Shown one piece after another: positions 56,599 to 64,000 of a stretch of DNA of 64,000 bases. Within the stretch, counting starts at the first letter, position 1; each line of letters starts with the position of its first letter. The translations under genes were made by a program, and so were the position numbers. The stretch comes from Pyrococcus horikoshii OT3 (GTDB taxonomy: Archaea; Methanobacteriota_B; Thermococci; Thermococcales; Thermococcaceae), in the NCBI RefSeq assembly GCF_000011105.1, contig NC_000961.1, positions 668,662 to 732,661 on the forward strand, written 5' to 3'. The notes beneath the pieces were generated by a model that searched no databases, was not told the origin of the DNA, and was given only the letters and a program-made list of their open reading frames with translations.

Positions 56599-56778
56599 CT
56601 AGTCAAAGTCCCATATCGTTCTTCCTTTATAAAATAGCATTACATATCCACAATTTTCGCAAATTACTATTTTAACCTTATGGGCCGTGAAGCCCCATTT
56701 ACTATCAAGCTTTCCCTCTTCAATTCTAAACTTAGTTCCTCCACAGAGCGGACACTTTAGGTGTTTTCTTTCTTCCAT
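56599..56778 (-). CDS. Small zinc ribbon protein (59 residues)
   Basis: Reading left from ATG 56776-56778 to a TAG at 56599-56601: MEERKHLKCPLCGGTKFRIE then EGKLDSKWGFTAHKVKIVI, CENCGYVMLFYKGRTIWDF, D. CPLC and CENC are two zinc-binding knuckles separated by 27 residues, a classic zinc ribbon. GGTGA sits six bases before the ATG. Nothing but the zinc ribbon is present; nucleic-acid or protein binding is likely. It is too short for many gene callers. It heads the pair with the helical protein downstream. Confidence 0.85.
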   Translation of the reverse strand: MEERKHLKCPLCGGTKFRIEEGKLDSKWGFTAHKVKIVICENCGYVMLFYKGRTIWDFD

Positions 56779-56841
56779 TTGGTTTTCACCGGAAGGAATT
56801 ACCTTACCTCAAATTAAGCTTTTTGTTTTAACCCTCCCAAT

Positions 56842-57948
56842 TTAGGATCCTGAAATAGAGAGATGCAAAATGAAAATAGATAAAATAAGTGTTAACAGGA
56901 AGTATGGAACAGAATAACGATGAAACTTTCCTGTTTCTACCTCTCCTATTCTAATCGCAATGAGATTTGCTAGCGAACCTACTATTAGACCAGTTCCTCC
57001 GATGTTGACGCCAGCCGCTAAAGATATCCAATCCTTTCCTTCATTGAGAAGGAGAATCGTCGCTGGCACGTTGCTGACTAGCTGACTTAGAAAGGCAGAG
57101 GTCAGGAAGAGCTTGACACCAGAATTAGGGAAGGAAACTCCAGAAGAAGAAAGGATATGTGCGATCTCTCCAAAATCTACAAAAATGAATATAAACATCA
57201 GGAGAAGTCCCCAGTCAAAGCCAAAGAGAACTTCCCTCCCGATCAATAGGAACACTCCAAAGGTAATCGGAAAAGTCCAGAGTGCCTTTCCTCCTTGCGC
57301 AAAGGTTATATCTCCTACAAGGAGAATCATAGAAGTCCAGAGGAAAGAGGTATTGATATTTACTGGAGGAAGCTCTTTTCTCTCGATTTTGTCATTGAAT
57401 ATTAAATAAGCGAGGAATAGTAGTAGAAGAAGCCAAAGAAGGACAAAGGGTAACATTTCCAGAACGAAAGAATGGAAAGGGATTGCATAACTATTCCAGA
57501 TTATGATATTCTGTGGATTCCCTATGGGAGTTAGCGCTGAGCCAATATTGGCCGCTATTGCTGAGAGAACTACGAGACTACTTAAATCTTCTTCTGAAAC
57601 TTTGGAAATGGTAACTATGAGAGGAATGAAAATAAGCATAGCTGTATCGTTCATTATAATACTAGAAGAGAAAGCTATTGTTAGAAGGAGAATAAAGGCC
57701 AGCCTTCTCCCAGAGCCACCAGATACAGAGATAAGATAGGATGAGAGACGTGTAAAAATTCCTGACAGTTCTAATCCTCTCGAAACGAGTATTAGAGAGG
57801 CTATTAAAGAAATATTTCTCCAGTCTATCAAACCAGGTGTTCTCTGGAGGAGAGAATTATCTCTTAAAAGGAGGATTAAGTAAAGAAAAATAAGAGTAAA
57901 GAGGAACCACTCTTTCTTTACAAAGTCTCTAATTCCTTCATAATCCAT
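56842..57948 (-). CDS. ArsB/anion permease-like transporter
   Basis: A 368-residue polytopic protein of the ion transporter superfamily that includes ArsB, CitMHS and NhaD. Key motif: SSIIMNDTAMLIFIPLIVTI followed by NIGSALTPIGNPQNIIIWNS, the helix-hairpin with conserved Asn-Pro. About ten segments. It may move arsenite, dicarboxylates or other anions; no ars operon genes are linked. ATG at 57948 lies in the end of the upstream gene with GGAGA nearby, so the two are coupled. Confidence 0.8.
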   Translation of the reverse strand: MDYEGIRDFVKKEWFLFTLIFLYLILLLRDNSLLQRTPGLIDWRNISLIASLILVSRGLELSGIFTRLSSYLISVSGGSGRRLAFILLLTIAFSSSIIMNDTAMLIFIPLIVTISKVSEEDLSSLVVLSAIAANIGSALTPIGNPQNIIIWNSYAIPFHSFVLEMLPFVLLWLLLLLFLAYLIFNDKIERKELPPVNINTSFLWTSMILLVGDITFAQGGKALWTFPITFGVFLLIGREVLFGFDWGLLLMFIFIFVDFGEIAHILSSSGVSFPNSGVKLFLTSAFLSQLVSNVPATILLLNEGKDWISLAAGVNIGGTGLIVGSLANLIAIRIGEVETGKFHRYSVPYFLLTLILSIFILHLSISGS

Positions 57949-58390
57949 GGCGCCTTATCTCCTCTGTTAGTCTATAATCAGGTATAATTTCTTTTCCATC
58001 TGCGGAGACACGGATGTGAAGAATTATAAAGCTTTTCCACGCTACTGGCACGATCCAGCAATTTTCAGGTTCTCTGAACTCTGCCGCTGGGAGAATTTTG
58101 GCTTCCTCCAGAATTTTTTCCACTTTCTCTTCAATCTCTCCAACTTCTCCCGCTCTTGAACTTCTAGGACAGCCTTTGGGGAGGGGCCTCTCCTTTTTGG
58201 GATCATAGTGAAGTCTATCAATAGCAAAATTCAAGTATAGAATTGGAACATCAACTCCATCAGGCTTTATTAGTGGTTTTCCCACCCTAAAGAGCGGAAG
58301 AGCATTCCTAACAAGTTTAATAGCTTTCTCTGCATTCTCAACCTCAACAACCCTATCGCATGGTTTGCTATGAAATGGGGGAAATGGCAT
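57938..58390 (-). CDS. Hypothetical protein, Thermococcales type
   Basis: A 150-residue soluble protein, start ATG 58388-58390 after GGTGA. Conserved-looking segments: PFHSKPCDRVVEVENAEKAI, DGVDVPILYLNFAIDRLHYD, KKERPLPKGCP, and PVAWKSFIILHIRVSADGKE. One pair of cysteines. No family recognised. It is translationally joined to the ArsB-like permease gene and could regulate or modify its transport. Confidence 0.65.
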   Translation of the reverse strand: MPFPPFHSKPCDRVVEVENAEKAIKLVRNALPLFRVGKPLIKPDGVDVPILYLNFAIDRLHYDPKKERPLPKGCPRSSRAGEVGEIEEKVEKILEEAKILPAAEFREPENCWIVPVAWKSFIILHIRVSADGKEIIPDYRLTEEIRRHGL

Positions 58391-58987
58391 GTACTTCACC
58401 AGATTTCTAAGTGGGGGAATGTATATATTTGTCTTGCTTGAGCATACCTAGCCTAATAACATAGATGGACTTTAGGTACTTCAAAAGGAATGTCTGCTCA
58501 AGTATGCTTGCTCTTTAGAACCCAAGAGCATCAAATATGAGCACAAATTACCCCTGTCTGGTATCATCGGAAGCCCAACTCTATCATTGTGGTGATGTAA
58601 TTGTAGAATCTTACCTTAAAAATCTCTCAAAAATGAAACACTTTTAAAAATGAACCTATACCAAGAGAGCCCACAGAAAGCCCCTCGTGATATTTTATAC
58701 TTGTTGAGCAAAGAAAAAGTTTGAAAAGACCAAGCTTGAAGCTTCGGTTCTTAAAGGCGGCGATAGTTCAAGTTGGATAAAATGGGTGTCATTTAGATCA
58801 AGTTTACTGAGACTTAACTTTTTTTACCTTAGCTTAATTTCTATAAAAATAAACTAACATATAATACAATATAGCTAGGTATAATAGTAGTTATTATAAC
58901 AAAATAAAAACGAAGTATTTAATATAAACTATTATTTAATAGAATTTTGGCAAAATAATTAAACGAATATAGTAGGAGGGGGAACAT
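58391..58987. other. AT-rich gene-poor gap
   Basis: About 600 bases without a convincing gene. From 58800 on the sequence is extremely A/T-rich (TATAAT-like stretches near 58865-58960), which could hold the promoter of the small membrane protein gene and bend or melt easily. The left part contains a short frame KLEASVLKGGDSSSWIKWV (from about 58730) running to a stop near 58850 without a start, and an inverted pair CTTGAGCA/TGCTCAAG (about 58437/58495). Either could be remains of a lost element; neither is firm. No C/D box, tRNA or repeat array found. Confidence 0.5.
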
Positions 58988-59236
58988 ATGAATACGGGAA
59001 TCGGAGCACTAATTTTAATTTCTTCCTTAATAATTTTGAACCTCCTACTCTGGGAAGAAGAGAAAAGATACAAGAAAGAAGTAATAAGGGGGCTTGCATA
59101 CCTAATAGTTGGAAGCATTCTCTGGAAAGCTGGATGGAAAGTGGATCCAGTTGTAGTCATAGTTCTACCAGCAATTACCATAATCTCCTGGGGTTTAATG
59201 GACTTAATTCAACTAGATAGATCATCAGAGAGTTAA
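58988..59236 (+). CDS. Small hypothetical membrane protein
   Basis: An 82-residue protein with two or three hydrophobic segments (IGALILISSLIILNLLLW, LAYLIVGSILWKA, VVVIVLPAITIISWGLM) and a short charged loop (EEEKRYKKEVIRG). The ATG follows AGGAGGGGGAAC. No family recognised. It stands alone after the AT-rich gap and 80 bases before the OsmC gene. Confidence 0.65.
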   Translation: MNTGIGALILISSLIILNLLLWEEEKRYKKEVIRGLAYLIVGSILWKAGWKVDPVVVIVLPAITIISWGLMDLIQLDRSSES

Positions 59237-59315
59237 AAGAAAAGTTGAAGTGAGGTTCAACTATGAACAGGGTAAAACTTATGGCTTGAAACCAAATTCA
59301 AATATGGGGATAACT

Positions 59316-59738
59316 ATGGAAAGGCTCGAATATCAAGCCGAGCTTACATGGGATGGAAACGTTGGGAGTAGAGCTAAAGTAAGAGAGTTCGAGTTCTCAA
59401 TCGATACGAATACAGATGGTTTTAATAAAGGACCTAATCCCACAGAGTACCTTTTGGCAGCACTTGGAGGTTGTCTAACTGTTAATTGGGGTAGATTGAT
59501 TAAGAAGATGAGGCTGAACGTCGAGAGCATGAAGATTACGGTTTCCGGTTGGAGAAGCAGAGATGAACCTCAGCTCAAGGAGATAAGATACAAGGTTAGA
59601 ATAGTTACAAACGAGCCGGAAAAGAAAATTTTGAGGGTTAAAGAACTTGCCGAAAAATATGGGACGGTTTTCAACACCGTAGGGAAGGAAAAGATAAAAG
59701 GTGAAGTTGAAATTGTCAGGCCTGATAGTAAACCCTAA
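59316..59738 (+). CDS. OsmC family protein
   Basis: A 140-residue OsmC/Ohr-like protein: LEYQAELTWDGNVGSRAKV, NPTEYLLAALGGCLTVNWGR, SGWRSRDEPQLKEIRY. Only the Cys in GGCLT is present, so it resembles the OsmC-like (not the two-Cys Ohr) type; a thiol-peroxidase role is uncertain. I set the start at 59316, where GGGGAT lies at a fair distance; a GTG at 59250 would add 22 residues outside the usual family start. Last 23 bases overlap the convergent radical SAM gene. Confidence 0.8.
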   Translation: MERLEYQAELTWDGNVGSRAKVREFEFSIDTNTDGFNKGPNPTEYLLAALGGCLTVNWGRLIKKMRLNVESMKITVSGWRSRDEPQLKEIRYKVRIVTNEPEKKILRVKELAEKYGTVFNTVGKEKIKGEVEIVRPDSKP

Positions 59739-61086
59739 GTAGTCCCCTTATGGCCCTCTTAATTATGAAGCCATGATGCTCAAATATATCCTTGATTAAC
59801 ACTTTTGGTCTTAAGTAGAAGGAGATGTAAGCCTTCCTTAATAACTTAGATATCTGCTCGGAGGTGAAATGCTTCAGCTTCATAACGGGGTCGATCGTAG
59901 TGTACTTCCTCCAATTCATTGTGAGCAGCAAATTGTTGGCTATAGCGTACTCCCAAAGCCTCGTTCCAGGATAGGGAGTTGCTATCGTGAACTGAGCATA
60001 GTCTATATCGAGCTTCTTAGCAAACTTTATCGTGGCCTCGACTTCTTCCCTAGTTTCATCCGGGAACCCTATTATAAAGGATCCCAAAGCGTGAAGGCCA
60101 AACTTCTTTGCAGTTTTAACGGCATCAATTGATTGCTGTGGAGTTATTCCTTTCCCTATAAACTCAAGTATCCTGGGGGATGCTGATTCTATTCCAAAGT
60201 ACACTGTGTGACAGCCGCCCTCCTTCATAGCTTTGGCAACCTTCTCATTGAATGTATTGACCCTAGAAGAGGCCGTCCAACTTATATCAAGACCTTCCTG
60301 CTTTATCCTTAGAGATATGTCAATGGCCCTCTTCTTGTTCAGCGTAAAGGTATCGTCTAAGAACTCTATTTCTTTGATCCCGTATTCATAGTGAAGTATC
60401 GAGAGCTCTTCGATAACCCTCTCTACGCTGTGCCCCCTCCATCTCTTCCCAAATTGTAGTGAAGAAGAACAGAACACGCAGTTAAAGGGACATCCTCTAC
60501 TGGTCATTACTACACCAAAGGGGACTCCATCGGCTTTGTATTTATCCATTGGAAGTAAGTCGTATGAAGGAATTGGGATCTCATCCACGTTCTGGATTAA
60601 AGGCCTGGGTGGCTCGTTTCTCACCTTCCCATTTTCCTTATAAGAAAGGCCTAGGATACCCTTGAGTTCCCTACCCTTACTTAGGGCATCCACCAGCTCT
60701 TTAAATGTTAGTTCTCCCTCTCCCCTGACAACTGCATCAATGCATGGGCACTCTCTCATTGTAAGCTCTGGAGTGAAAGTGACGTGAGGTCCGCCCATAA
60801 CGACAAAAACGTTCTCGTTGATGTTCTTTGCTATTTTAGCAACGGTGTAAGCGTCGTACATTGCCGAGGTTGTAGCAGTTATCCCAACTATGTCCGGGTC
60901 AAACTTCTTTATTATCTTAGCTATGTCAGAGAACGTTAGATCCTCAGCTAGGCCATCGATTATTTTAACGTCATGCTCCTCCCTTACCATTGAAGCTAGA
61001 TAGGCAAGCCCCAAGGGAGGTCCAGTAGTTCCAACAACTCGCTTTATTGCACTCTCTGTTGGCGGTAGAACTAAGAGGATCTTCAT
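59716..61086 (-). CDS. B12-binding domain radical SAM protein
   Basis: A 456-residue enzyme. The N-terminal Rossmann-like cobalamin-binding domain (PPLGLAYLASMVREEHDVKI; no DxHxxG signature seen, as in several of these enzymes) is followed by the radical SAM barrel with CNCVFCSSS-like cluster motif MTSRGCPFNCVFCSSSLQFG (Cys-x3-Cys-x2-Cys), GIESASPRILEFIGKG and a C-terminal helical tail. Members of this class include lipid-modifying enzymes of archaea (tetraether, ring and bridge synthases) and many unknown ones. The substrate cannot be named. ATG at 61084-61086 after GGGTG. Confidence 0.8.
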   Translation of the reverse strand: MKILLVLPPTESAIKRVVGTTGPPLGLAYLASMVREEHDVKIIDGLAEDLTFSDIAKIIKKFDPDIVGITATTSAMYDAYTVAKIAKNINENVFVVMGGPHVTFTPELTMRECPCIDAVVRGEGELTFKELVDALSKGRELKGILGLSYKENGKVRNEPPRPLIQNVDEIPIPSYDLLPMDKYKADGVPFGVVMTSRGCPFNCVFCSSSLQFGKRWRGHSVERVIEELSILHYEYGIKEIEFLDDTFTLNKKRAIDISLRIKQEGLDISWTASSRVNTFNEKVAKAMKEGGCHTVYFGIESASPRILEFIGKGITPQQSIDAVKTAKKFGLHALGSFIIGFPDETREEVEATIKFAKKLDIDYAQFTIATPYPGTRLWEYAIANNLLLTMNWRKYTTIDPVMKLKHFTSEQISKLLRKAYISFYLRPKVLIKDIFEHHGFIIKRAIRGLLRVYYQA

Positions 61087-61325
61087 TACTTTCACCCTCT
61101 CTGAATATTCATTAGGTTTTGATATGTCATTCGTAAATAAAATTTATCTGGACAGATCTGAATAACAAAGAGGTAATCTAAAAATTTGTTCTTAGCCCAG
61201 ATTTATCGAAATTCATGGGATCCCAGGAAATGCAAAATTCTTAAAATATCTTCACATGAATTCAATTTCGAAAAATTTATGCGGGGATAATAAATACCCG
61301 AAGGTATAGCAGAGGAGTGATAAAA

Positions 61326-62255
61326 ATGAACGTCGTTATCGAGGCCATAAATCTAACTAAATATTATGGTAACTTTCCAGCAGTTAGGGGGGTTACCTTT
61401 TCCGTCAATGAAGGTGAAGTCTTCGGCTTCCTAGGCCCTAATGGGGCCGGGAAGACCACAACTATAAGAATGCTAACGGGCGTGCTAAAACCTACCTCCG
61501 GTCAAGTAAGAGTCTTGGGATACGATATGACTCGCGAGCCTGAAAAACTTAAAGCTCGGCAGAGAATGGGGATCGTTCCAGAAATGGCCAATCCTTATAT
61601 TGATCTAACGGCTATGCAGAACCTTAAGCTCATGGGAGAGCTCTATGGTTTGCCGAAGTGGGAAATAGAAAAGAGAAGTATAGAATTACTAAAACTCTTC
61701 GAGCTTTACGAGAAGAGAAATATTAAGGTAAGAGGCTTTTCGAAGGGAATGAGACAAAGGTTAGTTTTAGCCATGGCCATGATAGCAGATCCCGAACTAT
61801 ACTTTCTTGACGAACCTACAAGCGGCCTTGATGTAATAAGTGCACGCATAATAAAGGATATAATCAGGGATGAGAAGAAAGCTGGAAAAACTATCTTCTT
61901 AACGACTCATAATATGAATGATGCAAATGAGCTCTGCGAGAGGATAGGAATAATTAGGAAAGGGAAGCTCGTGGCCATAGATACCCCAGAGGGCCTGAAA
62001 AGACTTACTAAGGAGCATCTTTCCGTTGAAGTTTCACTTAAGCCAATGATGTTTGACCCATCAGTCTTAAGTTCAGCACTCCGAGTTGAAAGGTTAGGGG
62101 ACAAAGTAAAAATTTACACAAATGATCCAGATAAAACAGTAAAGGAAATCGTAGAATACGCTAAGGAAAGAAAATTAAAGATAGTAAGTATCAGAACTTT
62201 GTCCCCAAGTCTCGAAGATGTGTTCGTAGAGATAATAGGTGGTAAAAATGATTGA
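61326..62255 (+). CDS. ABC-2 type exporter ATPase
   Basis: A 309-residue ATPase: GPNGAGKTTTIRMLTGVLKP (Walker A), GMRQRLVLAMAMIADPELYF with signature FSKGMRQRLVLAMA, Walker B FLDEPTSGLD, switch His in TTHNMND, and a C-terminal regulatory domain from residue 225. The exporter pair is of the drug/lipid/antibiotic efflux (DrrA) kind. ATG at 61326 follows GAGGAGTGA; TATA-like AAAAATTTATG lies about 50 bases upstream (61270). Confidence 0.92.
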   Translation: MNVVIEAINLTKYYGNFPAVRGVTFSVNEGEVFGFLGPNGAGKTTTIRMLTGVLKPTSGQVRVLGYDMTREPEKLKARQRMGIVPEMANPYIDLTAMQNLKLMGELYGLPKWEIEKRSIELLKLFELYEKRNIKVRGFSKGMRQRLVLAMAMIADPELYFLDEPTSGLDVISARIIKDIIRDEKKAGKTIFLTTHNMNDANELCERIGIIRKGKLVAIDTPEGLKRLTKEHLSVEVSLKPMMFDPSVLSSALRVERLGDKVKIYTNDPDKTVKEIVEYAKERKLKIVSIRTLSPSLEDVFVEIIGGKND

Positions 62256-62988
62256 ACAGCTAAAACGATCGTTTGCTGTAGCCAAGAAGGATATGCTGAT
62301 CTTCTATCTGAAGGGTCCAGTAATAATAATGGGACTCATCTTTCCCTTCTTCCTCTTCCTTGCATTCTTCATTGGTAGAAACCTTGAAAAAGCCCAACTT
62401 TTCACCGCCTTAATTTCAATGACGGCTTTCTTCACGAGTACCGCAGTTGGACCTACGATAATTCCTTGGGAGTGCCGTGGTCGAACGTTTGAAAGATTAA
62501 TAACTGCACCCGTCTCCCTAACAACTGTCTTACTCGGAGATCTTCAAGCATCATTTTACTTTGGAACGGCTATAACCTTCATAATCTCAACCGTGGCAAT
62601 CTTTATACTTTCAATAAGGCCTAACCTCCAAATATTTCTAGTAGCAACAATTCTAGCTATATTAACTTTCTCGGCAATGACGATTCTAATGTCCTCTTAC
62701 CCACCAACCGATGTTCCCGCAGATATCATGATGCTATCCTCACTTGTTAAGTTCTCCCTCCTGTTTATAAGTGGAATCTTCGTTCCCTTAAAGGATCTAC
62801 CAAAATATGCACGGTGGATTTCATACGCTTCGCCCTTAACTTATTACGTAGATGCACTAAGGAACTCCCTTGGAGATGGATGCTTACCTCTATGGATAGA
62901 TTTTGGAATGCTAGCACTCTTCGGGATCTTATTCTTTTTAAGTGGAGTTGCAATTCATAAAAAGGTGTTAGAGAGGAGATTTACTTAG
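62248..62988 (+). CDS. ABC-2 type exporter permease
   Basis: A 246-residue permease with six hydrophobic segments: LKGPVIIMGLIFPFFLFLAF, an outside loop with PWECRGRTFERLITAPVSLTTVLL (the ABC-2 motif), and ISGIFVPLKDLPKYARWISY plus a PLTYYVDALRN tail. Works with the ATPase whose gene it overlaps by eight bases. AGGTGG sits before the ATG. Export substrate unknown. Its stop overlaps the convergent NifX-like gene by four bases. Confidence 0.9.
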   Translation: MIEQLKRSFAVAKKDMLIFYLKGPVIIMGLIFPFFLFLAFFIGRNLEKAQLFTALISMTAFFTSTAVGPTIIPWECRGRTFERLITAPVSLTTVLLGDLQASFYFGTAITFIISTVAIFILSIRPNLQIFLVATILAILTFSAMTILMSSYPPTDVPADIMMLSSLVKFSLLFISGIFVPLKDLPKYARWISYASPLTYYVDALRNSLGDGCLPLWIDFGMLALFGILFFLSGVAIHKKVLERRFT

Positions 62989-63350
62989 TGCTCCTTTTCT
63001 ATCTTTTCCTTCCAGTCGTAATCTATCTTAAGTTTCCCACCTATGAACGCCTTGATAACATCACTAATCCTTCCGTAAACCCCAGTTACAACGCTTATCC
63101 CTAAGGAATTGAAGTACTCAATAGCCCTCCTACCAATCCCATATGTCAGAACAATTTTTGCACCATGATCTTTTATGAAATTTGGCAGATCTCCGGGCCC
63201 ATGTTCTTCAAAGGGAACTTCAACGACTTCAACATTCTTTACGTCCTCCCCTTCGATATCCACAAATACAAAGTACCTGGATCTTCCAAAGTGCTTAGAA
63301 ACATTGCTCTTGATCCCTCTATCATCTTCCGCCGGAATTGCCACCCTCAT
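62985..63350 (-). CDS. Dinitrogenase iron-molybdenum cofactor (NifX/NafY-like) domain protein
   Basis: A 121-residue single domain of the NifB/NifX cofactor-binding fold: RVAIPAEDDRGIKSNVSKHF, GRSRYFVFVDIEGEDVKNVE and GAKIVLTYGIGRRAIEYFNS. There is no nitrogenase in Thermococcales; such proteins may carry iron-sulfur or molybdenum/tungsten-related clusters. ATG at 63348-63350 with GGGCGAT upstream. It is divergent from the stress protein gene across a 170-base spacer. Confidence 0.87.
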   Translation of the reverse strand: MRVAIPAEDDRGIKSNVSKHFGRSRYFVFVDIEGEDVKNVEVVEVPFEEHGPGDLPNFIKDHGAKIVLTYGIGRRAIEYFNSLGISVVTGVYGRISDVIKAFIGGKLKIDYDWKEKIEKEH

Positions 63351-63518
63351 GTAATCGCCCAATCTATGAAAAAATGCTCATATAAATAAACCTTTTCATA
63401 ACTTAGGTCATTTAAACTTGTCTTTAGTTACACATTTTTGCCCAGTAAAGTTTAAATGTGTTCGATATATCTGACATATAAAGGAAATGTAAAATGAAAA
63501 TTATGTCAGGTGATATTC

Positions 63519-64000
63519 ATGTTCAGGAAAGTTCTATTTCCAACGGATTTCAGTGAGGGAGCATACAGAGCAGTCGAAGTATTTGAAAAGAGAAATAAAA
63601 TGGAAGTTGGGGAGGTTATACTCCTCCACGTCATTGACGAAGGTACCCTAGAGGAGCTCATGGATGGTTACTCTTTCTTTTATGATAATGCAGAGATTGA
63701 GCTCAAAGATATCAAGGAAAAGCTCAAGGAGGAGGCCTCAAGAAAGCTTCAAGAGAAGGCTGAAGAAGTTAAGAGAGCATTCAGGGCAAAAAATGTTAGG
63801 ACTATAATTAGATTTGGAATTCCCTGGGATGAAATCGTGAAAGTTGCTGAAGAGGAGAACGTCTCTTTAATAATTCTTCCGAGTAGGGGTAAGTTAAGCT
63901 TATCTCATGAATTCCTGGGCTCAACTGTCATGCGTGTTTTGAGAAAAACGAAGAAGCCTGTTTTAATAATAAAGGAGGTGGATGAAAATGAATTGGCTAA
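63519..64000 (+). CDS. Universal stress protein (UspA-like), 3' end outside window
   Basis: At least 160 residues from the ATG at 63519-63521, after AGGTGAT. Begins MFRKVLFPTDFSEGAYRAVE, with the Usp nucleotide-binding fold and the C-terminal ATP-binding loop PSRGKLSLSHEFLGSTVMRV, i.e. the G-x9-GS pattern, ending KPVLIIKE. Central charged helix (KDIKEKLKEEASRKLQEKAE) is longer than usual. GGAGGTGG followed by an ATG at 63988, in another frame, suggests that a coupled gene starts just at the window edge. TATA-like ACATATAAAG lies near 63474-63483. Confidence 0.88.
   Translation, partial: MFRKVLFPTDFSEGAYRAVEVFEKRNKMEVGEVILLHVIDEGTLEELMDGYSFFYDNAEIELKDIKEKLKEEASRKLQEKAEEVKRAFRAKNVRTIIRFGIPWDEIVKVAEEENVSLIILPSRGKLSLSHEFLGSTVMRVLRKTKKPVLIIKEVDENELA

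Overview
The window is a gene-dense piece of a hyperthermophilic euryarchaeal chromosome of the Thermococcales, almost certainly Pyrococcus. The evidence is the gene content: reverse gyrase, TrmBL2-type chromatin protein, bifunctional FBP aldolase/phosphatase, indolepyruvate oxidoreductase with an ADP-forming acyl-CoA synthetase subunit, CGP-CTERM surface proteins, class III signal-peptide pilins, and C/D box guide RNAs. GGAGGTGA-type ribosome binding sites, A/T-rich TATA boxes and AGA/AGG-dominated arginine codons agree. From memory, the order and the intein in reverse gyrase match P. horikoshii best; this is inference, not a database result.

1-8 kb: a partial LigB-like gene, gluconeogenic FBP aldolase/phosphatase, a MarC membrane protein, ThyX, tRNA-Arg(CCT) followed by a C/D box sRNA, a Tfx regulator, and an aromatic amino acid fermentation operon (acyl-CoA synthetase alpha, IorA, IorB).

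7.9-11.1 kb: a compact minus-strand operon of a short ribbon-helix-helix protein (CdrS-like), FtsZ, ParA and a second ribbon-helix-helix protein (SegB-like), with the KEOPS subunit Cgi121 divergent. It places division and segregation genes in one transcription unit and is the most interesting candidate system here.

11-22.4 kb: aminotransferase, GDT1-like and MFS transporters; a MoxR/DUF58/DUF4129-type cluster; an alanine/glycine:cation symporter next to a class III aminotransferase-fold enzyme that may be a racemase; MBF1; a second C/D box sRNA; an AlkA-MazG pair.

22.4-34.4 kb: two membrane glycosyltransferase-like proteins, two tiny pilin-like proteins, an HTH regulator, tRNA acetyltransferase TmcA, a FecCD/ATPase importer, THEP1 NTPase, Taw2 (wyosine), an arginase-fold protein and two small proteins.

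34.4-38.7 kb: an island-like stretch with decayed sequence, a DUF4855 protein with atypical arginine codons, and two CGP-CTERM glycoproteins that share an undescribed domain, duplicated in the larger one.

38.7-47.3 kb: TrmBL2, reverse gyrase with a 410-residue intein inserted two residues before the catalytic tyrosine, then small regulators and membrane proteins. 47.5-55.5 kb: one long operon of an oligopeptide-type ABC importer (lipid/CGP-CTERM anchored binding protein, two permeases, two ATPases) with two tandem amidohydrolases that share an exact 54-bp block. 55.5-64 kb: CbiZ, small proteins, an ArsB-like permease, an AT-rich gene-poor gap, OsmC, a B12-binding radical SAM protein, an ABC-2 exporter, a NifX-like protein and a partial universal stress protein.
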